A stretch of 64,000 nt of DNA from Caenorhabditis elegans (GCF_000002985.6 NC_003283.11:15439501-15503500); one strand, 5' to 3'; positions 42,649 to 53,102 are shown, counted from the first letter of the stretch. The notes: a model not told the origin generated them from the sequence alone. Translations and numbers: made by a program.

Positions 42649-44165
42649 TTAAAGTTTAGTCTCGCTGAGTATTTCTCGAAAATCGTCGTGTATTTTGATA
42701 TTATTAATCTGACAAATGAGAATTTCTTCCATCAATTTTTTATCTCCTTTTTCGAAATATTCCAATGACTCCAGTGTTTCAAAAATCGCTTTTCTCCACA
42801 ATTTATATCTATTTGATAGTTCCGTAGCTCCCTCAAAACAATTTTTCTGATATTTCTGCACATTTCCAGACATTCATCGGATATATTTGAGTAGCCTGAA
42901 TTTCATTAATCGTTAATTTTGGATTGAAGTTATTTGACCAACTGCTATCAAAAAACATCAGCCAAACAATTGCCATAAATTCTGGCTCCTCCAACTTCAT
43001 CGATATGATAGGTTGAATCAAATTGAAAAAGTAGAACGACCAAATTGGTGAAAAAGTTCTGAAATTCAACAGATTTTCTGTTAATCAAGATTTTATAAGT
43101 GTATACCTTATTATATCTTCATCACTCATGCTACATTTTACCGAAAAAGCTCCCTTGTAAAAATCGATGATTAGTTTTTCTAAATCAGATTGTCCAATCG
43201 CATCGTATTCCTCAAAATTCCGTATATAATCCAAGACAGGATCAATCAGCCATAACTTTGGAATAAAGTTCCGCAAAAGAGCTCCCTGAAAATATTTCTG
43301 AAACGTACTGGAATAGCAAGATATGAAAAATTTCTACTATTTTTTGAATATTATTGAAATTTTCCTAAAATCTCAGTAAAGTCTCAACCCACCTTATCGC
43401 CATTTTTCAGTTTTTCCGTGGAAGGAAACAGATTGTGAACCATTTTTTATGTCAAACCAATATCCTTGCTGACAGCACACGAAAGTTCAAAAATGTTCAA
43501 CTGGTTGTAGGTTCCATCTGCAATTTTACTTCGAGTCACTTCGAATTGTTTCCAGTGGAGCACGGCACAATGAACATTGGAAGTATCGCGAAGAATTATT
43601 CGGGCCTGTAATTATGTGGGGGAGGATCGACGGAAAATTCAATTTCTCTAACAAAAAATTTAGGTGGTCAATTCAAAAATTTCTGAAAAACATTTTGCCG
43701 GAAAATTCGAATTTGTTAAGAAGATTTTTTGGAGGGTAATTCAATTTTTTACCCCAACTCATTAAAATTTTAATAAACTCACTGTTAACAATGATGATGG
43801 ACTTTCTGAAATTGCTATTGTAGTGGAATTTTTGTCTCGATTCACTCGAATTTCTGAAAAGTTTCAAAGTACTCATAAACCCCCAGAAAATTCAAGAAAC
43901 TTAACTAACTTTCAACTGTCATCCCCGCCTCGAAACATTTCAAAACCCGGCATCTTCGGCATGGATGGGATTTCGACGTTAGTATCTTACAGGTACATTG
44001 TGTCACATCTCGTTTCGCATGATGGTATCTACGAAAAAATGCCGCACATGCTCTGAATCGTGTACATTTTTGCAAATTGAGACAAAAATTACAGAAAATC
44101 ACTTACCGACAAGATATTCCTCCGAAATGTGGCTCGGCTACCGGGGAGCCACATATTAAGCACAT
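42649..44165 (-). pseudogene. nuclear hormone receptor pseudogene (tandem paralogue)
   Basis: Seven exons match the intact neighbour nearly one for one: 44165-44107, 44052-43910, 43853-43783, about 43604-43404, 43285-43107, 43058-42943 and about 42896-42649. Exons 2, 5 and 6 have identical lengths (143, 179, 116). The zinc modules are intact (CLICG...CRACAAFFRRY; CRRCRVLKCFEAGM). In exon 4 a TAA at 43449-43447 replaces the Trp codon of the paralogue (x-T-W-K-M-V context). In exon 7 the frame shifts between INCGE and IFETLESL. A truncated protein with only the DNA-binding domain could still be made; that would be speculation. Confidence 0.8.
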
Positions 44166-44553
44166 TAATTGAAAATCAATAATCAATAAAAAAATATATT
44201 TTGTTTGCAAATGAAATTTTCGCTCAACGTCATGCCAAATGGAGTGATAGTAGAATTAGAGAAAGAAAGAAAAGTTCATTGAAACATGCGTGTTGACTGA
44301 ACAAAGAACGAATTGTAAAGGTCATGTGTACGCGGCAGGCCGGACAAAAATGACAGATCCACAGGGTTTTTAAAGTGATTTTAAAACTACTTATGGAATT
44401 TTATTAATTAGAAACAAAACTAGTGATTAGATAAAATGTTCATAAAACTGCAATTTTTGCAAATCGCGACCCATCAAGAGCCGCTAATAGCGAAAGACTG
44501 CTAATTTTGGAAGTGGAAGTAAAGCGTAGAGACTAATCGAAACACCAAAAAAA
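44166..44553. other. intergenic, no gene seen
   Basis: Spacer between the nhr pseudogene start and the dehydrogenase remnant's 3' end. No motif recognised. Confidence 0.5.
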
Positions 44554-45220
44554 TTATTGCTTTAAAATTTCCAACATATCATGTGCCTGCATTCCCATCA
44601 CCAACGATGATCCTCCGTCAGCTATTATAGATTGTCCGATGATATATGAGGACATGGTTCTATCCGCCAGGAATAATATTATTTGAGCAATATCTCCAGG
44701 TCGAGCAACCACTCCACTCGGAATACACTCTTTGTGGGATGCATAGTGTTTTATGACCTAAACTTACAAATTTACTCATAGGTAGCATATAAAGATGGGT
44801 TCACCTTCTCTAGGGCTCCCGGAGGGAATCCCATGGCATCTCCAAATCCTGTCAATGTGAACCCTGGACTGACGGAGTTTACTCGAACTCCGTGTTGGAT
44901 CAGAGAGATCGCAGAACTTCTGGTGAAGTGGTTCAGATCAGCCTTTGACATCCCATAGTAGGTCATTTGGGAGTCCTACAAACTTCTAAGTACGTTTTTT
45001 TGTAATATAAGCCTTTCACTCACCCCATGGGGACCTGACGCAATACTGGATACATTGATGATTTCACCCTTGGTTTTTATCAGATGCTCTTTTGCCTTCT
45101 GCACCAAAGTGATCACACTTCTCATGTTGATCTGCATAGTGCATAGTTTTATCAAACACTGCAATGTCCTGATCTATCCCAAAACGTCCTTATTCATTCA
45201 TCAACGCTGCTCCAGCATTT
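44554..45220 (-). pseudogene. short-chain dehydrogenase (dhs) remnant, 5' half lost
   Basis: Minus strand. Recognisable SDR blocks: NAGAA at the very edge, GIDQDIAVFDKTM, KGEIINVSSIASGPHG, the catalytic YYGMSK (Tyr-x-x-x-Lys), HGVRVNSVSPG, then LFLADR and QSIIADGGSSLVMGMQ. Exons are about 45220-45024, 44975-44805 and 44757-44554. The N-terminal Rossmann half with the TGxxxGIG cofactor motif is missing: the sequence breaks where the tandem array at 45221 begins. Lesions: a TAA a few codons after NAGAALMNE (about 45200) and a seven-base duplication of ATGCACT-type sequence near 45138-45150 that shifts frame. The catalytic half reads well, so decay looks secondary to the loss of the 5' half. Confidence 0.8.
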
Positions 45221-46653
45221 ACCTTGTAGACCACAATTTATATGCAAAATTAATAGATTTTCCAAACTTTGAAAATTAATTTCTGGCTTCAAACAAACTT
45301 TTTTTAAAAATTCCCGTAGCCATTTTGTAGCAAATTTAATTTTCTTTCAGAATTTGAAAACAGAATTAAAAAAAATTTCGAAACCGCCAAGTTCAAGCAG
45401 AAAAAGTGAATTTTCAGTCATACCTTGTAGACCACAATTTATATGAAATTAATAGATTTTCCAAACTTTGAAAATTAATTTCTGGCTTCGAACTTACTTT
45501 TTTAAAAATTCCCGTAGCTATTTTGTAGCAAATTTTATGTTCTTTCAGAATTTGAAAACAGAATTTCAAAAAATTTCAAAACCGCCAAGTTCAAGCAGAA
45601 AAAGTGAATTTTCAGTCATACCTTGTAGACCACAATTTATATGCAAAATTAATAGATTTTCCAAACTTTGAAAATTAATTTCTGGCTTCGAACTAACTTT
45701 TTTTAAAATTCCCGTAGCTATTTTGTAGCAAATTTCATTTTCTTTCAGAATTTGAAAACAGAATTTAAAAAAATTCCGAAACCGCCAAGTTCAAGCAGAA
45801 AAAGTAAATTTTCAGTCATACCTTGTAGACCACAATTTATATGAAATTAATAGATTTTCCAAACTTTGAAAATTAATTTCTGGCTTCGAACTAACTTTTT
45901 TTAAAATTCCCGTAGCTATTTTGTAGCAAATTTTATGTTCTTTCAGAATTTGAAAACAGAATTTCAAAAAATTTCAAAACCGCCAAGTTCAAGCAGAAAA
46001 AGTGAATTTTCAGTCATACCTTGTAGACCACAATTTATATGCAAAATTAATAGATTTTCCAAACTTTGAAAATTAATTTCTGGCTTCGAACTAACTTTTT
46101 TTAAAATTCCCGTAGCTATTTTGTAGCAAATTTCATTTTCTTTCAGAATTTGAAAACAGAATTTAAAAAAATTCCGAAACCGCCAAGTTCAAGCAGAAAA
46201 AGTAAATTTTCAGTTATACCTTGTAGACCACAATTTATATGAAATTAATAGATTTTCCAAACTTTGAAAATTAATTTCTGGCTTCGAACTAACTTTTTTT
46301 AAAATTCCCGTAGCTATTTTGTAGCAAATTTTATGTTCTTTCAGAATTTGAAAACAGAATTTCAAAAAATTTCAAAACCGCCAAGTTCAAGCAGAAAAAG
46401 TGAATTTTCAGTCATACCTTGTAGACCACAATTTATATGCAAAATTAATAGATTTTCCAAACTTTGAAAATTAATTTCTGGCTTCGAACTAACTTTTTTT
46501 AAAATTCCCGTAGCTATTTTGTAGCAAATTTCATTTTCTTTCAGAATTTGAAAACAGAATTTAAAAAAATTCCGAAACCGCCAAGTTCAAGCAGAAAAAG
46601 TAAATTTTCAGGCATACCTTGTAGACCACAATTTATATGCAAAATTAATAGAT
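45221..46653. repeat. about 200-bp tandem array with dimeric higher order
   Basis: The word ACCTTGTAGACCACAATTTA starts at 45221, 45422, 45620, 45820, 46018, 46218, 46416 and 46616, giving spacings of 201, 198, 200, 198, 200, 198 and 200. Monomers alternate between two types that differ at fixed sites (TATGCAAAATTAAT versus TATGAAATTAAT; AAAGTGAATT versus AAAGTAAATT; CAAAACCGCC versus CGAAACCGCC). The repeat is therefore a dimer of about 398 bp. There are seven full monomers and a broken eighth. Open frames within it are by-products of the repeat. Confidence 0.92.
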
Positions 46654-46887
46654 TTACAATGGAAATTAGAAAGAAGGCAAAGCTGATGCCATTGTGGAGA
46701 GAATAGGAAAAGAGAAATACGCGGGAGTGGCTACATGGAAACGTCATCCTTTCTGAGTGCAGTTTGCAGAGCGGTTTCAGAGCCTGCCGGAAACCTGCCG
46801 ACGTTCGAAATTTTTCTAAACTTTGGCATTGCAGAAAAGATCTTTAAAAAAAGCTCAATTTATTTTCAAGTGCTTATGTAAAAAATG
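46654..46887. other. short spacer after the array
   Basis: GC-richer patch (46720-46810) then AT-rich. It could be displaced flank of the dehydrogenase gene, but I do not recognise SDR sequence in it. Confidence 0.35.
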
Positions 46888-47618
46888 TCAATTGCAACAC
46901 GTTGCAAAATAATTTCCCTCCATACATGTGGCACCATCCGGACAGAAATTCGATTTGCAACTTTTGCCACGAAGAATGTAGCCAGATTCTCCATCCTTCA
47001 CCACTTTTGTTCCTCTCGCACATTTTGGATCAAAGTCAGCATTGTACTTGTCTTCGATCCTCTTGTCGCAGCAAAAGTTGTAATACGGGGAACTCAAACA
47101 AACTCCATTTTTACCACAGTCAAATGCTGGAATCCCTCGTAAGAATCTATATTTGTCGCCATACGTTTGAACTCCCTCTATCTGACAGTGACCACCGAGA
47201 CTCTTGCTATTGGCGGCACAACGAAAATCATCCACTAAAAAGTGTTAGAATATTTCAATATAGGACAGTAAACTATCTAAATAACTGACTCATTGTACAT
47301 TTGGCCCTGTTCTTGTTTTGAAGTTATTCGCATTTCCACCGGATCCAGTGTACCCAAATGCCAAAATGATATGAAGCTTTGGGTCAAAGTGGTACTAAAA
47401 CATTTTTTAATTTGTAGCAGCCGACAATCATCGAGGCCCAACAAATTTCTGAGCTCTGTTCATTCAAAAGGTACCAAAAACTATCAATTTGTCTCTCTCA
47501 CCCGTAGTTCTTTCTTCGTTCCATTGGTTGGTGTTGTACCTAAATCTAGCGGCAGGTCGCAAATTTTCAGATTGGCGGAAACCGATGCCAGAAGAAAAGC
47601 CCAACGAAGAAGTCGCAT
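46888..47618 (-). pseudogene. Kunitz/lustrin-like secreted protein, probably broken
   Basis: Minus strand. Exon 1 (47618 to about 47502) encodes a signal peptide (MRLLRWAFLLASVSA) and KICDLPLDLG, the usual start of a Kunitz inhibitor domain. Exon 2 (about 47394-47287) continues YHFDPK...FGYTGSGGNANNFKTR, a Kunitz-like second half in which the expected cysteines are absent (GSGGN for GCGGN, none after TR). It runs into TGA at the donor. Exon 3 (about 47229-46888) is a separate Cys-rich region of two lustrin-like units (CGKNGVCLSS...FCC; CKSNFCPDGATC...CC) and needs a phase that exon 2 cannot supply. Either a pseudogene or a gene with a different exon 2 end. Intact relatives would be secreted protease-inhibitor-like proteins. 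Confidence 0.55.
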
Positions 47619-48563
47619 GGTTCTGAGTGTCGATTTTGGTGCGAACTTCGATTTTTATGCTCCTCAACCGAGCAGTTTTATGTATGTGAAAACTTGAATC
47701 AGAAAACAGTTCCTGCCTGGTATTTCAAATGATCAGAAAACATTCGCGAAGTATTTTTTGTATCATTTATGTTAATTTAGGCAACACATTGATGAAAAAT
47801 TCAAGTGATGATTTAAAAACGAAAGAACAGATATGATAAGGAAGTTGAAAAGAAACAAGCTTCATTCTCTTTGTTTTGCCTGTGGCAGCACGGACTTTCT
47901 GTATTTTGTGTAGCAGACCAGGAAGAAACTTTTATAATAGTGGGTTCTTATCAACACTATTCGACCTCTCCGAAATTTTATGAAGAATGTTATAGCAAAA
48001 ATGCAAAAATGAAACGTTAATGTTCAGGCTTCTTCTTCCCATTTTATTCATTTTTTGCTACTCCAGAATCAGAATCTAGGTTCGGGAGCATCTAGAAAAA
48101 CTACCACCATTGCCGACTCGGGGGAAAGGACAGTTCCAGCTGTTTCCAGACGTTTACAGCAACTTCTGGAATAAATATTGAATTTTTCCAGAACTTCCCA
48201 GAAATTTTCAGAAGCTTTCCGAACCTTCTTGAAGTCTCTCAAACATTTCAGAGTTTTTTGAGAAATTGCAGAAACTCCTGTTTTTAGCACCAAGATATTC
48301 CTCAGAGCACTATCATTTCCCGCCAAACTTGTTCTCAAAAATTTGAATTCCCCGCATTAGGCCTTTTACTATGCATGATATTTTGTCGAATTTTTTCATT
48401 ACATTCCCGTATGACTAACTTTTCAAAACAATCAACAATTGTAAAAATGATTAATGTTTTCGCGATACCTAGGCGCATTTAATTGCTACTTATGATTATA
48501 TGTTCACTGGTATGTTCAGTTGAGTAGGCTCATTCTTTTCATATCCGGTGTCCAAAACACACA
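47619..48563. other. intergenic, divergent promoters
   Basis: Lies between the start of the Kunitz-like gene (minus) and the srw gene (plus). AT-rich; the frame at 48069-48338 shows no family feature. Nothing else seen. Confidence 0.5.
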
Positions 48564-49901
48564 ATGGCTAGTGATCCTTCGGATTGGAGGTACAAGCTTT
48601 GGGTATTTTTTTGGAATATAGCCTCCCATCTTCAAATTGTTGGCATTGTCGTCAGCGTTTTTCATTTGCTGATTTTGATCCGAAAATCTCTCCGAACAAG
48701 TGCAGTTTTCATTTTTATGATAGCGATATGTATATCGGATATTGTCAAACTTGGTTTCGCATTCGGCTACAAAAATTCTGTCTACAAGCATCAATGGCAG
48801 CACAGAATGATGTTTCAGGAAGATCCGATACCTGACTGCCTAAAGCAAGAATGGGTTCTAGTAGACATACTAGGCCAGGTCATGGCCAGTTCATACAGTA
48901 TAACAAGAAAGTATTCCGTTTGGTTGTCAATCATTATGGCTATGATAAGAACGTTGTCAGTGATGTTTCCAATGAGCAATGCTATTCAGAAATTGACAAC
49001 TACCAAGGCTACTGTCATTAGTGTGTTGATTATATTTTGGGTTGTAGTGTTTCTGGATTTTTCACGTCTGGCAGTTTATTATAGAATAAAATGGTTTCCT
49101 GATATTTTAGAGTGTTTTTCCAGAGTAGAGTTGATAAAAGTTTTTGATGAGAAATATTCGGAAAAAATTGTAAGAAAAAATGTATTGGTTGAACATTTTT
49201 GCTAGTTTTAGTACTATCGTCTACCATCGGCCAAAAACAAATGCTCTTATAGTTTTTTGGTGATTTTTCAAAAATTTCAAAACAGTATCTCTGTGACTAT
49301 AAATTTCAGCTGAAGATACCTGAATTATAAATTTCTCTAATTTCAGTTGCACATCCATGAAACCATCCAACAAACACTACACTCTTGCCATCTGCATACT
49401 ATGTGACAAAACAATTTATGGATACACGGACGTGGCTCACCGCTTTCTACCAACTCTCATATACCCTGTGCTCACAGTTTTACTAATTATACAGTTAAGA
49501 CGTATTAAAAAGAAAAGAGCTGCTATGTTACAAAATAGTCCGAATAAAGTGGATAACACTACAAGTATGATATTACTAATGACAATTACATTTATGTTGT
49601 CAGAAGGTTTGAGTGGTACAATTGGCATAATTAATATTAATAGCGTGTATTTCATGTCAATTGATTATAATGAAAACCTGAAGTAAGTTGAATGTTGGCC
49701 GACCAACCAAAAACTTTTGATATTTCCAGATATTTTTTCCTTATATTCACGCATTCTGCACTCACACTACGAATTTTGAATACAGTATCCCACACATTTG
49801 TCTGTGCACTCATGTCGACACAATATCAAACCGAGTTGAAATCAATTTTTTGCCGGAAAAGTGTGTCGCCAAATTCCACAAGAGCCCAAGAATCTATGTA
49901 G
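48564..49901 (+). CDS. srw-family 7TM receptor, one junction out of phase
   Basis: Exon 1 (48564-49169) encodes the N-terminus to TM4: HLLILIRKSLRTSAVFIFMI, ISDIVKLG in TM2, KYSVWLSIIMAMIRTLSVMFP in TM3 (the srw IR-x-L block). Exon 2 (about 49347-49682) encodes LIYPVLTVLLIIQLRRIKKKR (TM5) and TSMILLMTITFMLSEG (TM6). Exon 3 (49730-49901) encodes TM7 and a C-terminus with SHTFVCALMSTQYQTELKSIFC. Exons 2 and 3 join in phase, but exon 1 ends in phase 0 (ATT|GTAAGA) while exon 2 needs two carried bases after TTTCAG. A 42-nt intron candidate 49170-49211 followed by a mini-exon does not fix this. So it is either a frameshifted copy or has a splice form I could not resolve. Confidence 0.65.
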
Positions 49902-49977
49902 TTTTTGAATTTTGTAATTGAGATTAAATTGTTATTCAAAAAAATGTACATATATACATAAATGCTAGATGTAAATC

Positions 49978-50165
49978 AGGGTGGGCGGCAATTCCAGTTC
50001 GGCAAATTTTTTTGTCGACAAATTCGGCAAATCGGCAAATTACCGGTTTGCCGATTTGCCGGAAATTTTCAATTTTCGGTGTTTGCCGATTTTCCGTAAA
50101 TTTCAATTCCGGCAATTTGACAATTTGCCGATTTGCCGGAACAAATCGTTTGCAGCCACTCCTGA
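49978..50165. repeat. CGGCAAAT/ATTTGCCG multi-palindromic repeat
   Basis: About 190 bp made of alternating CGGCAAAT and its complement ATTTGCCG, for example TCGGCAAATTACCGG next to TTTGCCGATTTGCCGG. It can fold on itself at many registers. The edges GGGTGGGCGGCAATTCC and GCAGCCACTCC look non-repetitive. It lies just 3' of the srw gene. Confidence 0.75.
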
Positions 50166-50341
50166 TCTAAACGTCAATCCTTTTTTGTCATATTCATAAT
50201 TTAAAACAAAATTTTTAAAAATTATTTATGTATGTAATTCTATAACACCCGAGCATGAAAAACTCCAATTGAAGTCCCCGTCATTGTGGGTTCCCTCACA
50301 AAAAATCGTTGAATAGCCATACGATAATTCTTGATAAAATA

Positions 50342-51583
50342 TCAGGTTGTCCCATAAGTTTTTGTACTATTTTTTTTTTGAAAAAAATTTATTTCTCTCA
50401 AGCGACAAGTAGTACTATTCACACAAGTATTCACCATTAGTGTCCACCACTTGTTGCCATTTACTAGGTAACATCATGATGCCACGGGAGAAGAAATCCG
50501 GCGAACGCGATGAGAAGAAAGTGGAGAGTTCAGTTTTGAGATGCTCTTCGTCGTCGAATTGCTTGTCGCGCATGTAGTCACTGAGAGACAAGAACAAATG
50601 GTAGTCGGTTGGTGCAAGATCTGGAGAATATGGTGGATGCGGTAAAACAGTCCAACCAAGATCTTGCAGCTTTTGGAAAGTCTTCTTGGCGACATGAGGC
50701 CTAGCATTATCGTGAAGAAAATATAGTTTTTCATATTTTCCGTTGGTCTTTTCTGCAACTCGGTCCAATTGGGCACAATAGTAATCAGCAGTGATAGTTT
50801 TATTAGTTGGCAACAATTCCCAGTGCACGGGTCCTTGAACACCCCACCAGACACAGATCATAATCTTTTTTGGGTGAAGATCAGGCTTTGGCGTCGGTAT
50901 TCCTTTCTCACCGATCGGAAGCCATTGACGTTTTCTGGAATGGTTAACATAGAGCACCCACTTCTCATCTCCAGTAACCAGATTGTTCAGCCAATCGAAC
51001 TTTCGACGAAAAGTTAGAAGTTGAGTACAAACGTTGACCCGAGTGAGCTTCTGTGATGCCGAAAGTTCATGAGGCACCCAAATTCCAAGTTTTGAAGTAA
51101 AACCAAGGCGACCCAAGTGACGTGCAATTGTGCTATGACAACACTCAAGCTTCTCTTCCATTTCACGAAGACTAAGACGAGGCTCTTCCTCCACCAGCTT
51201 CACTAGGTCTTCTTCATTTAACTCTACCGGTCGCCCAGAACGTTCTATTTCTTCGAGACTGAAGTCGCCGTTCTTGAACTTTTGAAACCAACTCTTTGCT
51301 GTATTATAAGAGAGTGCTCCCTCACCCATCGCACCGCATATGTTTCGTTCCGCTTCCATTGCTGAATGACCAAGACGAAATTCATAAAGAAGAAGCAATC
51401 TAACGTCTCGACGTTCAAGTTTGATGATTGTCATCGTGGCAAAGTAGAAATGGATGAAATGAATCTTTTCTGAAAGGGGACGACCCGACCTTGACACGAC
51501 CTACGATGAAAAAATTTTAAAACTTTCTAGAAGTTTTGGAAAAATATTTGAAAAAAAGTACAAAAACTTATGGGACAACCTGA
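50342..51583 (-). mobile_element. complete mariner-family DNA transposon
   Basis: 1242 bp with 27-bp perfect terminal inverted repeats beginning TCAGGTTGTCCCATAAG, flanked on both sides by TA (50340-50341 and 51584-51585). It encodes one intact transposase on the minus strand. It is inserted in the last exon of a chemoreceptor gene. Perfect ends, an intact frame and an otherwise open host gene all point to a young copy. The dinucleotide target and DD34D enzyme identify mariner; I do not assign a named subfamily. Confidence 0.93.
50415..51434 (-). CDS. mariner transposase (DD34D)
   Basis: 339 residues from the ATG at 51434; an upstream in-frame GTG at 51497 would extend it by 21. The N-terminal half holds paired helix-turn-helix DNA-binding motifs (ALSYNTAKSWFQKFKNGDFS then LSLREMEEKL...STIARHLGRLG) with the linker SGRPVE. 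The catalytic domain has VTGDEKWVLY, FLHDNARPHVA and YSPDLAPTDYHLF. Between the second Asp and the third (in APTD) I count 34 residues, the mariner DD34D spacing. No stop or frameshift is present. The enzyme cuts and pastes its own element at TA sites. Confidence 0.95.
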   Translation of the reverse strand: MTIIKLERRDVRLLLLYEFRLGHSAMEAERNICGAMGEGALSYNTAKSWFQKFKNGDFSLEEIERSGRPVELNEEDLVKLVEEEPRLSLREMEEKLECCHSTIARHLGRLGFTSKLGIWVPHELSASQKLTRVNVCTQLLTFRRKFDWLNNLVTGDEKWVLYVNHSRKRQWLPIGEKGIPTPKPDLHPKKIMICVWWGVQGPVHWELLPTNKTITADYYCAQLDRVAEKTNGKYEKLYFLHDNARPHVAKKTFQKLQDLGWTVLPHPPYSPDLAPTDYHLFLSLSDYMRDKQFDDEEHLKTELSTFFSSRSPDFFSRGIMMLPSKWQQVVDTNGEYLCE

Positions 51584-53102
51584 TACATAGGGACCATAGA
51601 ATCTACTACAGTCTGTGCTCCCATCATCGGTAAGAATATTGTTTCGACAGGCCCTGGCTCAAACTTAAATAATGGGAAGAGCAGAATACATCCTGATGGG
51701 ATGAGCAAGAAAAACATTGGGAATAGAGTTTGAGCAACAATGCATTTGAAGAGTTGAGTTTGCATTTCTAGAGTTCGTTTGGATAGTGATAGGTATTGCT
51801 TGGTGGTATGGGAGAATACTTTCTGAAGCTTTAACCAACAATATCCGATTATAAGAAAACCCGTGTCCTGGAATTTTTCGGATTTATTGATTTAAATTAT
51901 AGTACAGATTTTTAGATTGTTCGGTTTTTAAAAGGACATTTTCGAAAAAATGGAAATTTTTGTAACTTCCGTATTTCAATTTTCGTTGAAATGCACTAAT
52001 AAATCAAAATTAATATATTTCTGGGCATTTATTTTTCGATTTTCTGAATGAAATTTGTTTAATGAATCTAGATTTTATAGACGTTTTTCGTTCAATTCTT
52101 TGAATTTTTTTTCGATTTTTGAAAAATAGAAACATTTCCATTTTCTATATAAATTTTTAAAAATTGTTTAAAAAAATTTTTTTTCTAAAAATCAAAAAAA
52201 CCGAAAATTTTGATTTTAACTTTTTAGAAAATCTATAAATTTAAACATTGAAAAACAATTTCACTTACAATTATGAACATCAAATTGATCAGAAGCAAAA
52301 AATCGTGTAAACTCAGTTCTTCAACTCCAGTTTGGAGATTCTTTTTCTGAAAATTTCAAAACTCAAAATTGAGCTAAACTTTGAGCAAACTACATAGAAT
52401 ATCGACGAAATGTAAGAGAATTCCACCGGCGTTAAATTGAATTTTTGAAGCATATTTGAGCTGAAAAATATATAATGTATTTTAATACAGGTAAAAATTA
52501 CCCAATATATTCATCTACAGATCCACTTTCCCCAGCAAAAAATACAGCTGACAACCACCAGTTTAATGTCATAAACGAGAAAATTCCAGTGAAAATTAGA
52601 GAATATGGGAATGTAAAAAAGTAGAGTTGATCGGGTTTAAGATCTGCCAAATATCGATAGACAAAATGAAAAGCCAGCAAGTAGAGGGTCATCGCAAATG
52701 CAGCACAGTCGAGAGCTGAACATTTTAATATTGATTACGGCCAAAAACCGTTCTGAACACTATGGTTTTTGTATCCTTTCGTTGGACAAGCCAACTATAT
52801 TTTAATTCAACAAAATTGCGGAGCACTTCCAGAACCTCACCTAAAACCCAAAACGAAACAGCTCTCGGTAATCCAACAGGATTTTCACTGTAAATAACGT
52901 AAGAGGCTTGATAAAAATGAACTTTCGGTTGATTTATAAAATGGAGAACTCCGATAAATACTTTCAGAAAACTCGAAATAAGCATCAAATACTTGTAGTT
53001 TGCCATTGACGATGAACTTTTCTTGATGATCAAAGTGATAAGGATGATGTCGAGAAAAAGTGATAAGCATGATATAATATTGAACGGGATTTGGGCTAGC
53101 AT

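Larger units (their letters stand above)
50240..53102 (-). pseudogene. str/srj-type 7TM chemoreceptor gene split by a mariner element
   Basis: Minus-strand exons 53102-52841, 52715-52502, 52460-52394, 52346-52269 and 51867-51584 join in phase; the last exon resumes at 50341 and ends with TAG at 50242-50240. Features: NYKYLMLISSFLKV, FINQPKV, AFHFVYRYLA at TM3, LPxP-type loop, SKRTLEMQTQLFKCIVAQTLFP before TM6, then VDSMVPMY, a 1242-bp mariner insertion, and KNYRMAIQRFF, the expected post-TM7 tail. Removing the element plus one TA restores an open frame, so the gene was intact when hit. The transposon adds stops after VPMY, removing about 35 C-terminal residues. HF-x-YRY favours str/srj; the exact subfamily is uncertain. 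Confidence 0.8.

Noticed and set aside
45221-46653. Small open frames in the tandem array
   Set aside because: They recur once per monomer and are explained by the repeat; composition is K/N/F-biased and no start or splice context is conserved.
45221-46653. CRISPR array
   Set aside because: The repeats are about 200 bp, contiguous and without unique spacers, in a eukaryotic genome.
47293-47697. 134-codon plus-strand frame over the Kunitz-like gene
   Set aside because: Antisense to the signal-peptide exon; no splice or family support.
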